Below are positions 16,449 through 25,787 of a stretch of DNA of 64,000 nucleotides, one piece after another (position 1 is the first letter of the stretch; each line of letters starts with the position of its first letter). The stretch is from assembly GCF_000721075.1 (NCBI RefSeq), contig NZ_JOEQ01000027.1, positions 1 through 64,000 of the forward strand. Reading direction: 5' to 3'. Position numbers and translations under genes: made by a program. A model generated the notes under the pieces. It saw only the letters and a list, made by a program, of their open reading frames with translations, was not told the DNA's origin and did no database searches. Source of the stretch: Streptosporangium amethystogenes (lineage in GTDB: Bacteria; Actinomycetota; Actinomycetes; Streptosporangiales; Streptosporangiaceae).

Positions 16449-17681
16449 GTGAGTACAGGCCAGGTACGTGTCGTCGTCACCGGGCTCGGCGCGACAACGC
16501 CTCTCGGTGGGGACGTCGCCTCGACCTGGTCGGCGCTCCTCGCCGGTCAGTCCGGGGTCCGCGACATCACCGAGGACTGGGTCGACTCCGTCCCGGTGAA
16601 GTTCGCCGCCTTCGCCGCGGTGGACCCGACCGAGGTCCTGCCCCGGCCGGAGGCCCGGCGGCTGGACCGGGCCGAGCAGTTCGCACTGGTCGCGGCCCGC
16701 GAGGCGTGGGCGCACGCCGCGATCGACAAGGTCGACCCCGAGCGGCTCGGTGTCGTCGTGGGCAGCGGTATCGGGGGCATCACCACGATCCTCGCCGCCT
16801 ACGACACCTTCAAGGAGAAGGGCTGGCAACGGCTCTCACCGTTCACCGTGCCCATGCTGATGCCGAACGGCGCGGCGGGCTGGATCGGCATCGAGGTCGG
16901 CGCCCGCGCCGGCGTCCATGCCACCGTGAGCGCCTGCGCCACCGGCGCCGAGTCGATCGGGTACGCCATCGAGATGATCCGCTCCGGCCGGGCCGACGTG
17001 GTCGTGGCGGGCGGTACCGAGGCCGCCATCCACCCGCTGAACATCGGCTCCTTCGCCGCCATGCGCGCCATGTCGACCCGTAACGACGAGCCCCAGCGCG
17101 CCTCCCGGCCCTGGGACAAGGGTCGAGACGGGTTCGTCCTCGGTGAGGGCTCCGGCATCCTGGTGCTGGAGTCGGAGGAGCACGCCCGTACGCGTGGCGC
17201 CACGATCTACGCGGTGGCCGCCGGGGTCGGCTACTCGGCCGACGCCCACCACATCGCCCAGCCCGAGCCGACCGGTGCCGGGGTCATGCTCGCCATGCGC
17301 CGCGCCCTGGAGAACTCCGGCCTCACCGGCGGCGACATCAAGCACGTGAACGCGCACTCCACCTCCACTCCCGCCGGCGACGTGGTGGAGACGGTCGCGA
17401 TCAAGAAGGTCATCGGCGACCACCCGCTGGTCAGCGGCACCAAGTCGATGACCGGTCACCTGCTCGGCGGCGCCGGTGGCATCGAGTCCGTCTTCACGGT
17501 TCTCGCACTTCACGAGCGGATCGCACCCGGAACGATCAATGTGGACGACCTCGACGACGGCGTCGAGGTGGACATCGTGCGCGCTGAGCCACGTGCTCTG
17601 CCCGCCGGCCAGATCGCCGCGATCAACAACTCCTTCGGGTTCGGCGGACACGACGTCGCCGTGGCCTTCACCAGCATCTGA
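16449..17681 (+). CDS. fabF: Beta-ketoacyl-ACP synthase II
   Basis: Elongating condensing enzyme of fatty-acid synthesis. 410 residues, GTG start with AAGGAGCGC. Cys-His-His triad: SACATGAESIG (Cys163), NAHSTSTPAGD (His303) and SMTGHLLGGAGG (His337). The C-terminal NNSFGFGGHDV is typical. Only one KAS II is present, unlike the kasA/kasB pair of mycobacteria, so this operon makes ordinary chain lengths. Confidence 0.97.
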   Translation: MSTGQVRVVVTGLGATTPLGGDVASTWSALLAGQSGVRDITEDWVDSVPVKFAAFAAVDPTEVLPRPEARRLDRAEQFALVAAREAWAHAAIDKVDPERLGVVVGSGIGGITTILAAYDTFKEKGWQRLSPFTVPMLMPNGAAGWIGIEVGARAGVHATVSACATGAESIGYAIEMIRSGRADVVVAGGTEAAIHPLNIGSFAAMRAMSTRNDEPQRASRPWDKGRDGFVLGEGSGILVLESEEHARTRGATIYAVAAGVGYSADAHHIAQPEPTGAGVMLAMRRALENSGLTGGDIKHVNAHSTSTPAGDVVETVAIKKVIGDHPLVSGTKSMTGHLLGGAGGIESVFTVLALHERIAPGTINVDDLDDGVEVDIVRAEPRALPAGQIAAINNSFGFGGHDVAVAFTSI

Positions 17682-17694
17682 CAGGGAGCTCGTG

Positions 17695-19116
17695 ATGACT
17701 GTGCTCGACAACGGGGTGGTGAGCGAGTCCTCCGAACAGGAGCCTCTTGATCCCCGTGATCCCCAGGTGCGTCTCTCCGCTCTGCTCGACGAGGGCTCGC
17801 TCCGGCTGATCTCGCCGGTCGACCGCAGCGGCATGCTCGCCGCGACGGGCCGGGTGGAGGGTGTGCCGGTCGTCGCGTTCGTCAGCGACGCCCGCGTGCA
17901 GGGCGGTGCGATGGGCAGCGAGGGGTGCGAGCACATCGTGCACGCCTACGACGTCGCGGTCCGCGAGCGGGTCCCGATCATCGGCGTCTGGCACTCCGGT
18001 GGCGCCCGCCTCGCCGAGGGTGTCGAGTCACTGCACGCGGTCGGCCGCGTCTTCGCCGCGATGACCCGCGCCTCAGGGGTGATCCCGCAGTTGTCCGTTG
18101 TGGTGGGCCCCGCCGCCGGCGGCGCCGCGTACGGTCCGGCGCTGACCGACATCGTGATCCTGGCCGACGAGGGCCGTATCTTCGTCACCGGTCCCGACGT
18201 GGTCCGCAGCGTCACCGGCGAGCAGATCGACATGGCCGGCCTGGGTGGACCCGAGCCGCACAGCAAGCGCAGCGGCGTCGTCCACGTGGTCACCAAGACC
18301 GAGACCGAGGCCTACCTGCAGGCCCGCCGCCTCGCGGTGCTCCTCGGCCACCAGGGCCGGGTGCGCACCGAGGTCGAGGAGGTCGACTTCTCCGACCTGC
18401 TGCCCGAGAACGTGCGCCGCGCCTACGACGTGAAACCGCTCGTGGCGGGCCTGCTCGACGAGCCGGGCGTGGAACTGCACGCCAAGTGGGCACCCAATAT
18501 CGTCACCACCCTGGGCCGTCTCGGGGGCCGGACCGTGGGCGTGGTGGCCAACAACCCGATGCGCCTGGGCGGCTGCCTCGACTCCGCCTCGGCGGAGAAG
18601 GCCGCGCGTTTCGTCCGGATGTGCGATGCCTTCGGGGTGCCGCTGGTCGTCCTGGTCGACGTCCCCGGCTACCTGCCGGGCGTCGGGCAGGAGCACGACG
18701 GTGTGGTCCGCCGCGGCGCCAAGCTCCTGCACGCCTTCGCTGAGGCCTCCGTACCGCGGATCACCCTGGTGACCAGGAAGGCGTACGGTGGCGCCTACAT
18801 CGCCATGAACTCCCGCTCGCTGGGGGCGACCAAGGTGTTCGGCTGGCCGACGACCCAGATCGCGGTCATGGGCGCGGTCGCCGCGGTGCGCATCCTCAAG
18901 CGCCGCGAACTCGCCGCCGCCCCCGAGGAGGAGCGCGCCGCCCTGGAGACCAGGCTCGCCGAGGAGCACGAGGTCCTCGCCGGCGGTCTCGATCGGGCCG
19001 TCGAGCTCGGCGTGATCGACGAGGTCATCAAGCCCGGGGAGACCCGGGGCGCCATCGCCAGGGTCCTGGCCAAGGCCACCCCTGCCCGAGGCGCGCACGG
19101 CAACATCCCGCTCTGA
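17695..19116 (+). CDS. Acyl-CoA carboxylase carboxyltransferase (beta) subunit, AccD-type
   Basis: 473-residue carboxyltransferase that moves carboxyl from biotin to acetyl-CoA or propionyl-CoA. The N-terminal half has GGARLAEGVESL and the oxyanion-type GPAAGGAAYGPALTD. The C-terminal half has GGCLDSASAEKAARFVRMCD, VDVPGYLPGVGQEHDGVVRRGAKLL cut by the usual glycines, and RKAYGGAYIAM. The ATG at 17695 has AGGGAG six bases upstream. It follows fabF by 13 bases, the position of accD6 in M. tuberculosis, and would supply malonyl-CoA to FabD. The biotin-carrying alpha subunit is not in the window. Acetyl versus propionyl preference cannot be told by eye. Confidence 0.92.
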   Translation: MTVLDNGVVSESSEQEPLDPRDPQVRLSALLDEGSLRLISPVDRSGMLAATGRVEGVPVVAFVSDARVQGGAMGSEGCEHIVHAYDVAVRERVPIIGVWHSGGARLAEGVESLHAVGRVFAAMTRASGVIPQLSVVVGPAAGGAAYGPALTDIVILADEGRIFVTGPDVVRSVTGEQIDMAGLGGPEPHSKRSGVVHVVTKTETEAYLQARRLAVLLGHQGRVRTEVEEVDFSDLLPENVRRAYDVKPLVAGLLDEPGVELHAKWAPNIVTTLGRLGGRTVGVVANNPMRLGGCLDSASAEKAARFVRMCDAFGVPLVVLVDVPGYLPGVGQEHDGVVRRGAKLLHAFAEASVPRITLVTRKAYGGAYIAMNSRSLGATKVFGWPTTQIAVMGAVAAVRILKRRELAAAPEEERAALETRLAEEHEVLAGGLDRAVELGVIDEVIKPGETRGAIARVLAKATPARGAHGNIPL

Positions 19117-19130
19117 ACGTGGCTCGTCAA

Positions 19131-19159
19131 GCCCCCACCCGGCTCCTTCAGGCGGGGGC
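19131..19159 (+). terminator. Terminator of the fab operon
   Basis: GCCCCC (19131-19136) with GGGGGC (19154-19159), extended by CC/GG across one mismatch, 14 bases after the carboxyltransferase stop. Confidence 0.7.
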
Positions 19160-19733
19160 ACCGTTGCGCGCGGGGAGAGCCCGAAAAGTTTTTGATCCTG
19201 CCGCCGTGGGGTGTGGCATCCGGTCTGACCTGTAGCCCCCTCATAGGTGTCACGCCCAGCACTGCGAACAGCATGACCTCCCCACGGATCGCGGTTGCCG
19301 CCCCCCTGCGCGGTGTCCGGGTGCTCCTCGCATGACGAAGACCCCGCGCCGTAGCCTGAGACCGCGGCATCGTCGGGGAAGGCGGCGCCTGTACGCGGCG
19401 CCACCACGGGCCGCATGATCAGGCACCGGCGCGAACGCCAGGGCATGAGTTCGCGGTGAGGCCCTTGCTGGTCGCCGAGGAGAAGGAGGGGACGCGGCGG
19501 GCGTGCCGGGCGCGAGCCGAGACCGTCGTGGGGCGGGAACGTGACGCCTGTCGGTCTGGGTCGCCTCGGACGCCGTAGCGCGCTCAACGCGCCATCCAGC
19601 GTATGGCCCGGCTTCCCTCCGGGCCCCTGGGCCCGGCCGTCCCGGACGGTTATCCAGCCTCCGCCCCGAGCTCCTGGCGCACGTCGAGGCACCCAACCCG
19701 CACGAGGCCACGCGTGGGCCGTCCGAAGCCGAA
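19160..19733. other. Gene-free stretch between fab operon and pectate lyase
   Basis: About 570 bases between two convergent transcription units. Open frames here are uninterrupted only because of high GC, have no ribosome sites and resemble no family. Nothing recognisable seen. Confidence 0.5.
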
Positions 19734-19766
19734 GGGCGGGGCCCGTCAGTTGGACGGACCCCGCCC
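19734..19766 (-). terminator. Terminator of the pectate lyase gene
   Basis: GGGCGGGG + CCGTC (19734-19747) pairs with GACGG + CCCCGCCC (19753-19766), 13 pairs with one C/A mismatch and a 5-base loop, 21 bases after the lyase stop. Confidence 0.75.
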
Positions 19767-19787
19767 CCGTTCCAGGGGACCGGCCTG

Positions 19788-21350
19788 CTACCCGGCGTAG
19801 GTCTCGAACTCGGCGACCTTCGGCGCGCCGGTCGATCCGGTGATCTTGAAGGTGATCTTGCTCAGTGAGGTCGCGGTGAAGGTGATGGTGCCCGCCCCGC
19901 TGCCGGATTTCAGGACGGCTCCGGTGGTGCCGTTGACGAGCTGCCAGGCCCCGATGCCGCCCGCGGAGCCTGACGCCTCACGGATGACGACCCTGGACAC
20001 CGTCCTGGCGGAACTCCACTTGATCGAGATGTCGCCGGTCGAGCCGGCCGGCGACCAGTAGGTACTCAGGTTGCCGTCGCGTACGTTGCCATAGCTCGTC
20101 CCGTCGGCCTTGCTGGAGCCGTCGGAACCGGCCCCGATGCTGAGGTTGGTCCCGCCGGGTGAAGGGGTGACCGTGGGGGTGGGAGTCGGCGTCGCCGTGG
20201 GCGTGGGCGTCTGTGGCGAGCAGCTGCCGTTCGACACCCGCAGCCCCTTGTCGGCGCCCGCCGTCTGGCGGACGATGTCCGGCACGCAGCTCGCCCCGTC
20301 GAGGCTGTAGGAGTACGGGACGCTGACGGTGGTGTTGGACTGCGGGTTGGGTCCGGCGGGGGCGTTGTCGCTGCCGGGGGCCGACCAGGTCACGTTGTCG
20401 AAGATGTTGCCGGCGACCTGCCAGTAGCCGGCCTCGCTGGTGTAGAAGGTGCCCAGGACGTCCTTGGAGTCCTTGAAGTAGTTGTTCTCCACCTTGGCGC
20501 GGGCCCCGGCCCGGGAGTTGATGCCGGACTCGTGGAGGTTCACGTAGGAGTTGTTGTAGATGTGGGCGATGCCGCCACGCAGCAGGGGTGTGCGGGAGTC
20601 GATGTTCTCGTACAGGTTGTGGTGGAAGGTGATGAAACCGTTCGAGCGGTCGCTCTCGCTGGACCCGATGAGCCCGCCGCGGCCGGAGTTGCGCAGGGTG
20701 CTGTAGGACAGGGTCACGTACTGGGTGTCGTCCTTCATGTCGAAGAGGCCGTCGAACCCCTCCGACTCCCCGCCCGAGGCCTCCAGGGTGACGTGGTCGA
20801 CCCAGACGTTGCGGACGGTGCTCTCCATGCCGATGGCATCGCCGCCGTTGGAGGTGGGCGAGCCCGACTTCTTGACGTTGCGGACGGTGACGTTCTGGAT
20901 GATGATGTTGCTGGAGTCGCGGATGTGGATGCCCAGCTGGTCGAAGACGGCCCCGTTGCCGACCCCGATGATCGTGACGTTGCTGATCTGCTTGAGTTCG
21001 ATCACGCCGGCGGCGGTGTTACAGCTTGGGCCCGACACCTTGCCGGTGTTGCCGTGATTGATGGTCCCCTCGACCTCGATGGTGATCGGGGTGCTGCTGC
21101 CGGCCCGGCCGCACAGGGCCGCGTGGATCGCGGTCCCCGTGGTGGCCCTCACCGTCTGCCCGCCCGCACCGCCGGTGGTCCCGCCGTTGCCGGTCGCGTA
21201 GCCGGTGGCGCCGCCGGCCGCCGCCGACGCCTGGATCACCGGTAGGGCCGCACCGACCGCGGCCGCGGAGGTGCCGAGCGCCCACCCGGACATGGCGACC
21301 GCGCCGGCGAGGGCGACCGCGGCGGCCCTCCTGTCGAACCTGTTTCTCAC
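19788..21350 (-). CDS. Secreted pectate lyase (PL1-like) with C-terminal carbohydrate-binding domain
   Basis: Cleaves polygalacturonate by beta-elimination outside the cell, so the organism can live on plant debris. 520 residues in order: signal peptide (about 1-38, ending AAAVGAALP), a right-handed beta-helix catalytic domain (about 60-400), a TPTATPTPTPTVTPSP linker, and a beta-sandwich binding domain of the F5/8-type/CBM32 kind (about 430-520). PL1 signatures are WVDHVTLEAS with GFDGLFDMKDDTQYVTLSYS, GFITFHHNLYENIDSRTPLLRGG and NNSYVNLHESGINSRAGAR, where the last arginines suit the catalytic base. The GTG at 21350 has AAGGAG seven bases upstream. Controlled by the palindromic promoter at 21462-21490. 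Confidence 0.92.
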   Translation of the reverse strand: MRNRFDRRAAAVALAGAVAMSGWALGTSAAAVGAALPVIQASAAAGGATGYATGNGGTTGGAGGQTVRATTGTAIHAALCGRAGSSTPITIEVEGTINHGNTGKVSGPSCNTAAGVIELKQISNVTIIGVGNGAVFDQLGIHIRDSSNIIIQNVTVRNVKKSGSPTSNGGDAIGMESTVRNVWVDHVTLEASGGESEGFDGLFDMKDDTQYVTLSYSTLRNSGRGGLIGSSESDRSNGFITFHHNLYENIDSRTPLLRGGIAHIYNNSYVNLHESGINSRAGARAKVENNYFKDSKDVLGTFYTSEAGYWQVAGNIFDNVTWSAPGSDNAPAGPNPQSNTTVSVPYSYSLDGASCVPDIVRQTAGADKGLRVSNGSCSPQTPTPTATPTPTPTVTPSPGGTNLSIGAGSDGSSKADGTSYGNVRDGNLSTYWSPAGSTGDISIKWSSARTVSRVVIREASGSAGGIGAWQLVNGTTGAVLKSGSGAGTITFTATSLSKITFKITGSTGAPKVAEFETYAG

Positions 21351-21461
21351 AGCCGAACTCCTTGCTGGTCCGGCAGGCCTGGGTGACCTGCGCTCCGGAT
21401 TCCCCCCAGCGAGTGCGCACCGCTCACATGTGTGAACACGTCCGTGTTGGCGGACAGTCAC

Positions 21462-21490
21462 ACCATAGGAAAGCGCTTTCCAAGTGTCAA
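21462..21490 (-). promoter_or_regulatory. Pectate lyase promoter with LacI-type operator in the spacer
   Basis: Minus strand: TTGACA (21485-21490), 17-base spacer, TATGGT (21462-21467), a near-perfect vegetative promoter. The spacer contains GGAAAGCGCTTTCC (21468-21481), a perfect 14-bp palindrome centred on CG like LacI/GalR-family operators. A repressor bound here would block polymerase directly, so induction by a pectin-derived sugar is likely. The leader to the GTG at 21350 is about 105 bases. Confidence 0.8.
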
Positions 21491-21870
21491 TGAACCGGGA
21501 AACTTTCATTTCGTGACCTGACGGCGAGGGGTTGCGCCGCGAAATCCCCGAGGGCCCGCAGGGGGGCGAGAACGGGAATGTGACCAACGCCGGCCTGCCC
21601 ACGGCAAGGCCGGCACCCACGGCGGCATCGTCCGGTCATCCCCCGATCTTCGCCAGGGCCTTCAGCGGCCGGCTGCCCGTGGTCCTGGCGGCTGAGGGTC
21701 TTGGCGACGACCGGGTGGGCGGCGAAGAACCGCCCGGCCGGGCGCCACACGGCGATCAGCAGGAGGAAGACCACGACGTACACGCTCATCCCGCCGATGC
21801 CCGCGGTGGCGAAGACCGGCACATGGACGCCGATGTTGTCGCGGCCGTTGGCGAAGGTGACCGCCGGCAC
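21487..21870 (-). pseudogene. Fragment of a CadD-family cadmium resistance transporter
   Basis: Residues 1-64 of this frame (about 21679-21870) read VTFANGRDNIGVHVPVFA followed by a membrane helix (SVYVVVFLLLIAVW) and RFFAAHPVVAKTLSR, which is the middle of a CadD transporter. The first membrane helices and the end are missing: after about 21679 the frame turns into Arg/Gly-rich nonsense, and the putative GTG at 21870 begins in mid-domain. A terminator-like hairpin lies right before it. Read as a remnant, not expressed. CadD genes travel with mobile elements, so this may mark past transfer. Confidence 0.6.
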
Positions 21871-21886
21871 GCCCGGCCCGCCGGAG

Positions 21887-21908
21887 GAGGCCCCCGGGCG
21901 GGGGCCTC
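21887..21908 (-). terminator. Terminator of the kinase-WD40 gene
   Basis: Perfect 9-bp repeat GAGGCCCCC (21887-21895) / GGGGGCCTC (21900-21908) with a 4-base loop, 20 bases after the stop of the kinase gene. Confidence 0.75.
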
Positions 21909-21927
21909 TCGTTGTGGACCTGTGACC

Positions 21928-24900
21928 TCACGCGCCCCCGCTCGTACCGGTCTCGGGGCAGACCTCCCGGTAGGGCAGGTCGGGCAGGTAACGCGCCCAC
22001 TCCTGGGTGGAGAGGTTCCCGCCGGCCCGTCCGCACACCGCCGTGACGACCCGTGGGGAGTCCAGAGGAAACTCCTGGAAGCCGCCGTCGCGCGCGGCGT
22101 GATACAGGCCGGTGCCGTCGGGGCTGAGCGAGATCGCCGCGACCTCGTCCGTGTGCCCGGTGACGGCGGAGCCGATCTGCCGGCCGGTGGCGGGATTCCA
22201 GAGCCGTACCGTTCCGTCTCGCCCGGCGCTGGCGAGCAGGCCCCGGTCGAAGAGCAGATCCGTGACGGCCCCGGTGTGGCCGACCAGGACGGGCCCGAGA
22301 CGTTGCCATGTCCGGGCGTTCCATAGCTTGATCTGGCCGTTCGCCTCACCGGTGGCGACGGTGGCGCCGTCAGGGCTTACCGCCACCACGCTGTTGGAGT
22401 CGGCCGCTCCGCTCGGCCTGTTGACCAGTTCGCCCGAGACGACGTCCATGAGGCCGACGGCGCCCAGGCTGCCCACCACCAGGGTGCGCCCGTCGGGACC
22501 GAACGCCAGGCCCGCGCGACCGAACAGGGTGGGCTTGTCGACGAACCGGATCGGGCGCCCGCCCGGCAGGTCCCAGAGCGCGAGGGCGCCCAACGGCTCG
22601 GCGCACTCGGCGCAGGTGAGGTAGAACGTGGCGGCGAGGGTCCTGCCGTCCGGGCTGAGCGCGAGTTCCTCGATGCCGTCGTACCGGTACGGGCCGACCG
22701 CCGCGTCGGTTCGCGGCTTCTGCTCGCTGTACGGGAAGGAGGAGAGCATGCGCCCGGTGGAGACCTCCCATACGCTCACCGTCGTGCCGTATCCGACCAC
22801 GAGGGTCTTCCCGTCCTTGCTGAAGGTCGCGGCGGCCCGCGCCAGGCGGTCGTCCGTGAGGTCGTCTCCCGGCACCCGGAGGGGATCGCCCAGCGGCCTG
22901 CGCAGCGCCGTGTCCCACAGCCGCACCTCTCCCCTGCCCTCCACCGCCATGACGCGCCCGTCGGGGCTGAACACCGCGTCGTGGCCGCCGGCGCCGCTGA
23001 GCAGCGGATGGGTGTAGGCGTCGATGACGAGTGTCAGCACCGAACCCCAGTCTCCGAGCAGACGGAGCGTGCGGTCCTCGGGGCCGAAGCGGGGCGTCAC
23101 GCTCCCCAGGCCGGGAAGCGGATAACGGGCCAGCTCACGACGGTCGCTCAGCCGCCAGAGCGTCACCCTGGCGCTCTCGGCGTCGAAGCAGGCGAGGAAA
23201 CGGCCGTCGGCGCTGAACGCGAACCGCGGAATCGACCGCGTCGGCGCGAACCTTCCGGCCGACCGCCTGCCGGAGGCGACGTCCCACAGCTCCGCACTCC
23301 ACTCCGCCCGAGCCTGGTCGAACGTCGTGCTCACGAGCGTCCCGCCGTCGGGGCTGAACGCCACGGGGAAGGAGGCGCCCTGGGGAAGCCAGGGTGCCGG
23401 AACCGGCGTCCGTGTGCGGAGATCCCATAGCTCGGTCGCCGGGCCCGCGGGGCCGACACCACCTGGCGGGATACCCGATATGACTGCCTTGTCGTCGGTG
23501 GACAGGGCGGTCACGTCGAGGTAGGTCAGCGTCGTCGGCGGCAGGATCCGCTGCCGGCTGTCCACATCCCACAACTGGCCATGCGGCAGTTCGCCGCCCT
23601 TGCTGACCACGAGCACGCGTCCGCCGGGGCCGAACTCCAGTTTCTCCGCGATCCCGAGGAAGTCGACGTCACCGAACGTGGCGCCGACCTGCTTGCCCGA
23701 GACGAGATCCCAGAGCCGCAACCCGTCGCCGGCGGCGGTGGCGAGCCTGGTCCCGTCCGGGCTCAGGGATGCCGCGAAGGCCGCCTCGCCCTCCGTGGTG
23801 AAGGTGTGAAGCCGCTCTCGTGTGCCGACCTCCCAGACCCGGACCTCGTTCCCGTTCACGTCGGCACGCATCCGGCCGTCGGCGCTCAGGGCGTGGACCG
23901 TCTCGGCGGTGGCGTCCGGATCGGCGAACAGGTCCAGCTGTGGCTGGGCCAGCGAGCTGTAGAGGCTCGACCGGGCCTCGGCGACGGGAGCGGTCTGCCA
24001 CGCGGCCACGCTCAGCAGCATCGCCGCCCGTGGGTCGGTGGCCCGCAGCGCGTCCGCCCTGCCCGCTATCGCCTGGGCCTGCGCCCGGTCCAGCTGCTCG
24101 GCCACCGTGCGGCGCTGCTGTTCCGCGAGGCCACCCGCGGCGACCGCGAGGGCCAGCGACGCGGCCAGGCTGAGGGTGACCAACCGGCGCCGTCTGCCCC
24201 GCCGGCGGACCAGCACGGTGCTGGCGGTGAGGAAGCTGCTCTCCGAGCCGGTGAGGTTCAGGTGGTGGCGGCCGGTGGCCGCCCACTGGAGCGCGGTCTC
24301 CAGCGCGCTTCCCTGGTAGAGATCCCCGTCTTTGATCCCGCCCGTCTTCCAACGCCGGGCCGCGGCGTTGAGCCGCCAGTGAACCGGCAGGCCGCCGCGT
24401 TCGGCGTCGACCCATTCGTGCAGGCGGGGCCAGGCCCGCAGCAGCGCGAGGTGGGCGATGGTCACGGTGTCGGTGTCCGGATCGGTGACGATGAGGCCGG
24501 CGGAGCCGTAGGCCGCGAGCACCTGCGCCACGAGGGCGGCCTCCTCCTCGGGCCTGCCGTCGGCGAACTCGGCACGCGGAGCCCGCCTGAGCGTGTCCTG
24601 GCTGCCCTCGTCGACGCCGACCATTCGCAGGAAGATCTCCGGCATCAGCCGCTGCGCGGCGGGCGGCAGGCTGAGGTAGACGGTCTCGGCGTGTGTTCCG
24701 AGGGCGGGATCGGCGGCGTTCAGCTGCGCGGGCGGGCGTATCCGCTCGGCCACCCGTACGCCGTCCCGGAGAAGAGCGCCGGTGTCGCCGGGGTTCCCGA
24801 TCAGGCCCATCAGCAACTCCTGTGCCGACGGGCGCAGCTCTGGATCCTTCTCCAGTGCCCGTCCGACCAGGACGCGGAGCGAGCCGTCCAGGGCGCTCAG

Positions 24901-25584
24901 GTCGGGGTGGAAGGTCAGGACGCGGTGCAGGACCGCGGCGGTGGTCTCACCGGTGAAGACGTGGTGGCCGGTCGCCGCGAAAAGGATCACTGCCCCCCAG
25001 GCGAACACGTCGGCGGACGCCTGCGCACGCTCCCCTGACAACACCTCGGGCGCCATGTACGGTGGCGTGCCGGCGGCGAGGCCGTCGGTGGTCAGTGACG
25101 CCTCCTCCGTTCGTGCGATACCGAAGTCGATCACTCGCGGACCGTCCGGACCGAGCAGCACGTTCTCCGGCTTCAGATCCCGGTGGATCACCCCTGCCCG
25201 GTGGATGGAGGCGAGGGCGGTGGCGATGGCGGTGGCCAGGCGGTGGAGCCCGTCGCCGTGGTAGGGCCCGGCGGTCGCGACCGCCTGCTTCAGCGTCGGG
25301 CCATGGACGAACTCGCTGACGATGTAAGGCGGGGACGCCTCGGGGTGGGCCTCGATGACCCTCGCGGTGCAGAAGGAGGAGACCTTCTGGGTGGCGGCGA
25401 CCTCCTTGGCGAAGCGTCCCCGCAGTTGCGGATCCACCCCACCACCGGTACGCAGAACCTTGATCGCGACCCTGCCGCCCGTCTCGTCGTAGGCGTCGTA
25501 GACGACTCCCTGCCCACCCTCACCCAGGCGCCCCGCGAGCCAGTAGCCACCGATCCGCTGAGGATCTCCGACACGCAGTGACAC
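21928..25584 (-). CDS. Ser/Thr protein kinase with nSTAND-like linker, membrane helix and C-terminal WD40 propeller
   Basis: 1218-residue signalling protein. Residues about 10-275 are a Hanks kinase: LGEGGQGVVYDA, VAIKVL, HRDLKPENVLLG and DFGIARTEE. A segment at about 330-450 (LLRAWPRLHEWVDAERGG, ALQWAATGRHHLNL) is the piece that in nSTAND1 proteins joins the ATPase to WD40 repeats, but the ATPase itself is absent. One membrane helix lies at about 465-487, so the WD40 part is probably outside. About a dozen WD repeats follow (VAVSPDGATVATGEANGQIKLWNA, GTVRLWNPATG). The GTG at 25584 has GGGAG five bases upstream and starts near the kinase; ATGs at 25638 and 25653 lack ribosome sites. Partner unknown. 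Confidence 0.85.
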   Translation of the reverse strand: MSLRVGDPQRIGGYWLAGRLGEGGQGVVYDAYDETGGRVAIKVLRTGGGVDPQLRGRFAKEVAATQKVSSFCTARVIEAHPEASPPYIVSEFVHGPTLKQAVATAGPYHGDGLHRLATAIATALASIHRAGVIHRDLKPENVLLGPDGPRVIDFGIARTEEASLTTDGLAAGTPPYMAPEVLSGERAQASADVFAWGAVILFAATGHHVFTGETTAAVLHRVLTFHPDLSALDGSLRVLVGRALEKDPELRPSAQELLMGLIGNPGDTGALLRDGVRVAERIRPPAQLNAADPALGTHAETVYLSLPPAAQRLMPEIFLRMVGVDEGSQDTLRRAPRAEFADGRPEEEAALVAQVLAAYGSAGLIVTDPDTDTVTIAHLALLRAWPRLHEWVDAERGGLPVHWRLNAAARRWKTGGIKDGDLYQGSALETALQWAATGRHHLNLTGSESSFLTASTVLVRRRGRRRRLVTLSLAASLALAVAAGGLAEQQRRTVAEQLDRAQAQAIAGRADALRATDPRAAMLLSVAAWQTAPVAEARSSLYSSLAQPQLDLFADPDATAETVHALSADGRMRADVNGNEVRVWEVGTRERLHTFTTEGEAAFAASLSPDGTRLATAAGDGLRLWDLVSGKQVGATFGDVDFLGIAEKLEFGPGGRVLVVSKGGELPHGQLWDVDSRQRILPPTTLTYLDVTALSTDDKAVISGIPPGGVGPAGPATELWDLRTRTPVPAPWLPQGASFPVAFSPDGGTLVSTTFDQARAEWSAELWDVASGRRSAGRFAPTRSIPRFAFSADGRFLACFDAESARVTLWRLSDRRELARYPLPGLGSVTPRFGPEDRTLRLLGDWGSVLTLVIDAYTHPLLSGAGGHDAVFSPDGRVMAVEGRGEVRLWDTALRRPLGDPLRVPGDDLTDDRLARAAATFSKDGKTLVVGYGTTVSVWEVSTGRMLSSFPYSEQKPRTDAAVGPYRYDGIEELALSPDGRTLAATFYLTCAECAEPLGALALWDLPGGRPIRFVDKPTLFGRAGLAFGPDGRTLVVGSLGAVGLMDVVSGELVNRPSGAADSNSVVAVSPDGATVATGEANGQIKLWNARTWQRLGPVLVGHTGAVTDLLFDRGLLASAGRDGTVRLWNPATGRQIGSAVTGHTDEVAAISLSPDGTGLYHAARDGGFQEFPLDSPRVVTAVCGRAGGNLSTQEWARYLPDLPYREVCPETGTSGGA

Positions 25585-25787
25585 GCCCACTCCCGACGAT
25601 CCAGATCCCGATACCCCTCTATGTCGCTCTGAAGGCATCAAAAGTTGCGGCATCCGGCGAGAAACCCAGCTGTGTCTCCCGGCGCGACGTACACATGATC
25701 ATCCGCTGACCCGGCAGAGGGTCGTCAGGGCGGGTACGGGCCGGTCACCTCGACGGGAGCGCGCGAGACCGGCCGGGCCCGGCGGGA

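Noticed and set aside
23581..25038. 485-residue plus-strand frame opposite the kinase-WD40 gene
   Set aside because: GC shadow; WD40 and kinase motifs are on the minus strand.
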